From NCBI RefSeq assembly GCF_023155275.1, contig NZ_JALMUV010000017.1:1-64000 (forward strand): 64,000 nucleotides of DNA. Direction: 5' to 3'. This stretch comes from Streptomyces rhizoryzae (GTDB taxonomy: Bacteria; Actinomycetota; Actinomycetes; Streptomycetales; Streptomycetaceae). Below the pieces are notes generated by a model that saw nothing but the letters and a program-made list of their open reading frames with translations, was not told the origin of the DNA and searched no databases. Shown one piece after another: positions 62,862 through 64,000 of the stretch; the stretch's first letter is position 1, and each line of letters opens with the position of its first letter. The position numbers and the translations under genes are program-made.

Positions 62862-62916
62862 CGAAGGGCCGCACCCCACAGCCAAGGCGTCCAAACCCCT
62901 GGGGTGCGGCCCTTCG
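62862..62916 (-). terminator. Hairpin terminator after DUF1416 gene
   Basis: CGAAGGGCCGCACCCCA (62862-62878) pairs with its complement at 62900-62916: a 17-bp stem with a 21-base loop. It lies in the gap between the end of the DUF1416 gene and the start of the DUF3099 gene. Confidence 0.75.
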
Positions 62917-62957
62917 GCCGTACGGACCCGGGTCGCGGGTCCGTCGCGCGCGTGCCG

Positions 62958-63245
62958 TCAGACGGCGATGGCGACCTCCGCCAGCCCGCCCTTCCGGGCG
63001 ACGACCGTGCGGTCCGCGGTGGCGCCCGGCACGAGGGCGCGCACCGTCCAGGTGCCCTCGGCCGCGTAGAAGCGGAACTGTCCGGTCGCCGAGGTGGGGA
63101 CCTCGGCGGTGAACTCGCCGGTGCTGTCCAGCAGGCGGACGTAACCGGTGACGGGCTCGCCGTCGCGGGTCACGCTGCCCTGGATCGTGGTCTCACCGGG
63201 CTTGATGGTCGAGGCGTCCGGGCCGCCGGCCTGTGCTCCACACAT
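62958..63245 (-). CDS. DUF1416-family protein
   Basis: A 95-aa protein made of beta strands, with GSVTRDGEPVTGYVRLLD and GTWTVRALVP resembling a carboxypeptidase regulatory-like fold. DUF1416 genes commonly neighbour thiosulphate sulphurtransferases in actinobacteria, as here (44 bases apart). The role is unknown but probably linked to sulphur transfer. Confidence 0.9.
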   Translation of the reverse strand: MCGAQAGGPDASTIKPGETTIQGSVTRDGEPVTGYVRLLDSTGEFTAEVPTSATGQFRFYAAEGTWTVRALVPGATADRTVVARKGGLAEVAIAV

Positions 63246-63289
63246 AGCGGTACTTCCTTGAGGGGTAGGGAGGGGAGGGCTGGTCGGGA

Positions 63290-64000
63290 CTACTTGCCGG
63301 CGCCGAGCTCGATCGGGACGCCGACCAGCGAGCCGTACTCGGTCCAGGAGCCGTCGTAGTTCTTGACGTTGGACTGGCCGAGCAGCTCGTGCAGGACGAA
63401 CCAGGTCAGCGCGGAGCGCTCGCCGATCCGGCAGTAGGCGATGGTGTCCTTGGACAGGTCCACGGACTCCTGCTCGTAGAGGGCCGTCAGCTCCTCGTCC
63501 GACTTGAAGGTGCCGTCGTCGTTGGCGTTCTTCGACCAGGGGATGTTGCGGGCGCTGGGCACGTGGCCGGGGCGCTGCGACTGCTCCTGCGGGAGGTGCG
63601 CGGGGGCCAGCAGCTTGCCGCTGAACTCGTCGGGCGACCGGACGTCGACCAGGTTCTTGGCGCCGATCGCGGCGACCACGTCGTCGCGGAAGGCGCGGAT
63701 GGAGGTGTCCTGGGCCTTGGCCTTGTAGTCGGTGGCCGGGCGCTGCGGGACCTCGGAGCCGTCGACCAGGTCGCGGGAGTCCAGCTCCCACTTCTTGCGG
63801 CCGCCGTCGAGGAGCTTGACGCTGTCGTGGCCGTAGAGCTTGAAGTACCAGTAGGCGTAGGCCGCGAACCAGTTGTTGTTGCCGCCGTAGAGGACGACGG
63901 TGTCGTCGTTGGCGATGCCCTTCGCGGAGAGCAGCTTCTCGAAGCCCTCCTGGTCGACGAAGTCGCGGCGGACCGGGTCCTGGAGGTCCTGCTTCCAGTC
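63290..64000 (-). CDS. Thiosulfate sulfurtransferase (rhodanese), partial
   Basis: The C-terminal 236 codons of a tandem rhodanese; the start lies beyond the right edge. The catalytic Cys is in IAYCRIGERSA, and the interdomain and second-domain motifs VDVRSPDEFSG and HVPSARNIPW are visible. It transfers sulphane sulphur from thiosulphate. Downstream DUF1416 is probably in the same transcript. Confidence 0.94.
   Translation of the reverse strand, partial: DWKQDLQDPVRRDFVDQEGFEKLLSAKGIANDDTVVLYGGNNNWFAAYAYWYFKLYGHDSVKLLDGGRKKWELDSRDLVDGSEVPQRPATDYKAKAQDTSIRAFRDDVVAAIGAKNLVDVRSPDEFSGKLLAPAHLPQEQSQRPGHVPSARNIPWSKNANDDGTFKSDEELTALYEQESVDLSKDTIAYCRIGERSALTWFVLHELLGQSNVKNYDGSWTEYGSLVGVPIELGAGK

Overview
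The window is high-GC actinobacterial DNA, almost certainly a Streptomyces chromosome. Evidence: G/C-biased third codon positions, GTG/TTG starts, many ATGA-type overlaps, and markers such as RsiG (sigma-WhiG anti-sigma factor), the nickel regulator Nur, CsoR, a PhoP-type PHO-box array at pstS, and DUF2516/DUF3099/DUF1416 proteins. I see no rRNA, tRNA, CRISPR array, transposase, integrase or relaxase.

Region 1 (1-17,365) is a biosynthetic gene cluster. A phosphopantetheinyl transferase diverges from a small operon: saccharopine-dehydrogenase-like oxidoreductase, TetR regulator, cytochrome P450, 3Fe-4S ferredoxin and ferredoxin reductase. A second operon follows: an ACP with a C-terminal CxxC/CxxC domain, two ketosynthase pairs (each an active KS followed by a partner lacking the catalytic Cys), a 964-aa fusion of a PLP aminotransferase with an acyl-ACP reductase, two SDR ketoreductases and a thioesterase. 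Both operons begin at promoters whose -35/-10 spacer holds the palindrome GGTCACGTGACC, so one TetR repressor probably controls the pathway. The logic is a reducing type II polyketide chain released reductively and transaminated to an amine or cyclic imine, then tailored by imine/keto reduction and P450 oxidation. No dehydratase, acyltransferase or exporter is visible, and I do not recognise a known product.

Region 2 (17,426-26,658) is a chromosomal type IV secretion-like locus on the minus strand: a VirD4/TraD-like protein, a VirB4-like ATPase, an SCO6880-type membrane protein, a TrbL/VirB6-like polytopic protein, a VirB8-like anchor and a small VirB2-like protein, with a divergent VirB1-like SLT + NlpC/P60 hydrolase. 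It resembles from memory the cmdABCDEF locus (SCO4126-SCO4131) and has no DNA-mobilisation genes.

Region 3 (26,882-37,793) carries a PAP2 phosphatase, a secreted berberine-bridge-type flavoenzyme, a lipoprotein, CsoR with its operator, PhoU-like/Pit phosphate uptake, and pstSCAB behind PHO boxes. Region 4 (37,975-47,905) has an NlpC/P60 hydrolase, a SpoIIE-type phosphatase, an HbhA-like protein and XRE regulator, a glutathionylspermidine-synthase-like enzyme, a minimal editing-less threonyl-tRNA synthetase behind a Thr-codon attenuator, and a PrmC-like methyltransferase.

Region 5 (48,155-64,000) holds small regulator/enzyme pairs (winged-helix, TetR + VOC, HxlR, two MerR-type promoters), an ankyrin protein, asparaginase, RsiG, Dtd, YgfZ, Nur, a cobalamin-riboswitch-controlled BtuFCD-like ABC transporter, nitrobindin-like, DsrE, DUF3099 and DUF1416 proteins, and a sulfurtransferase cut by the right edge.
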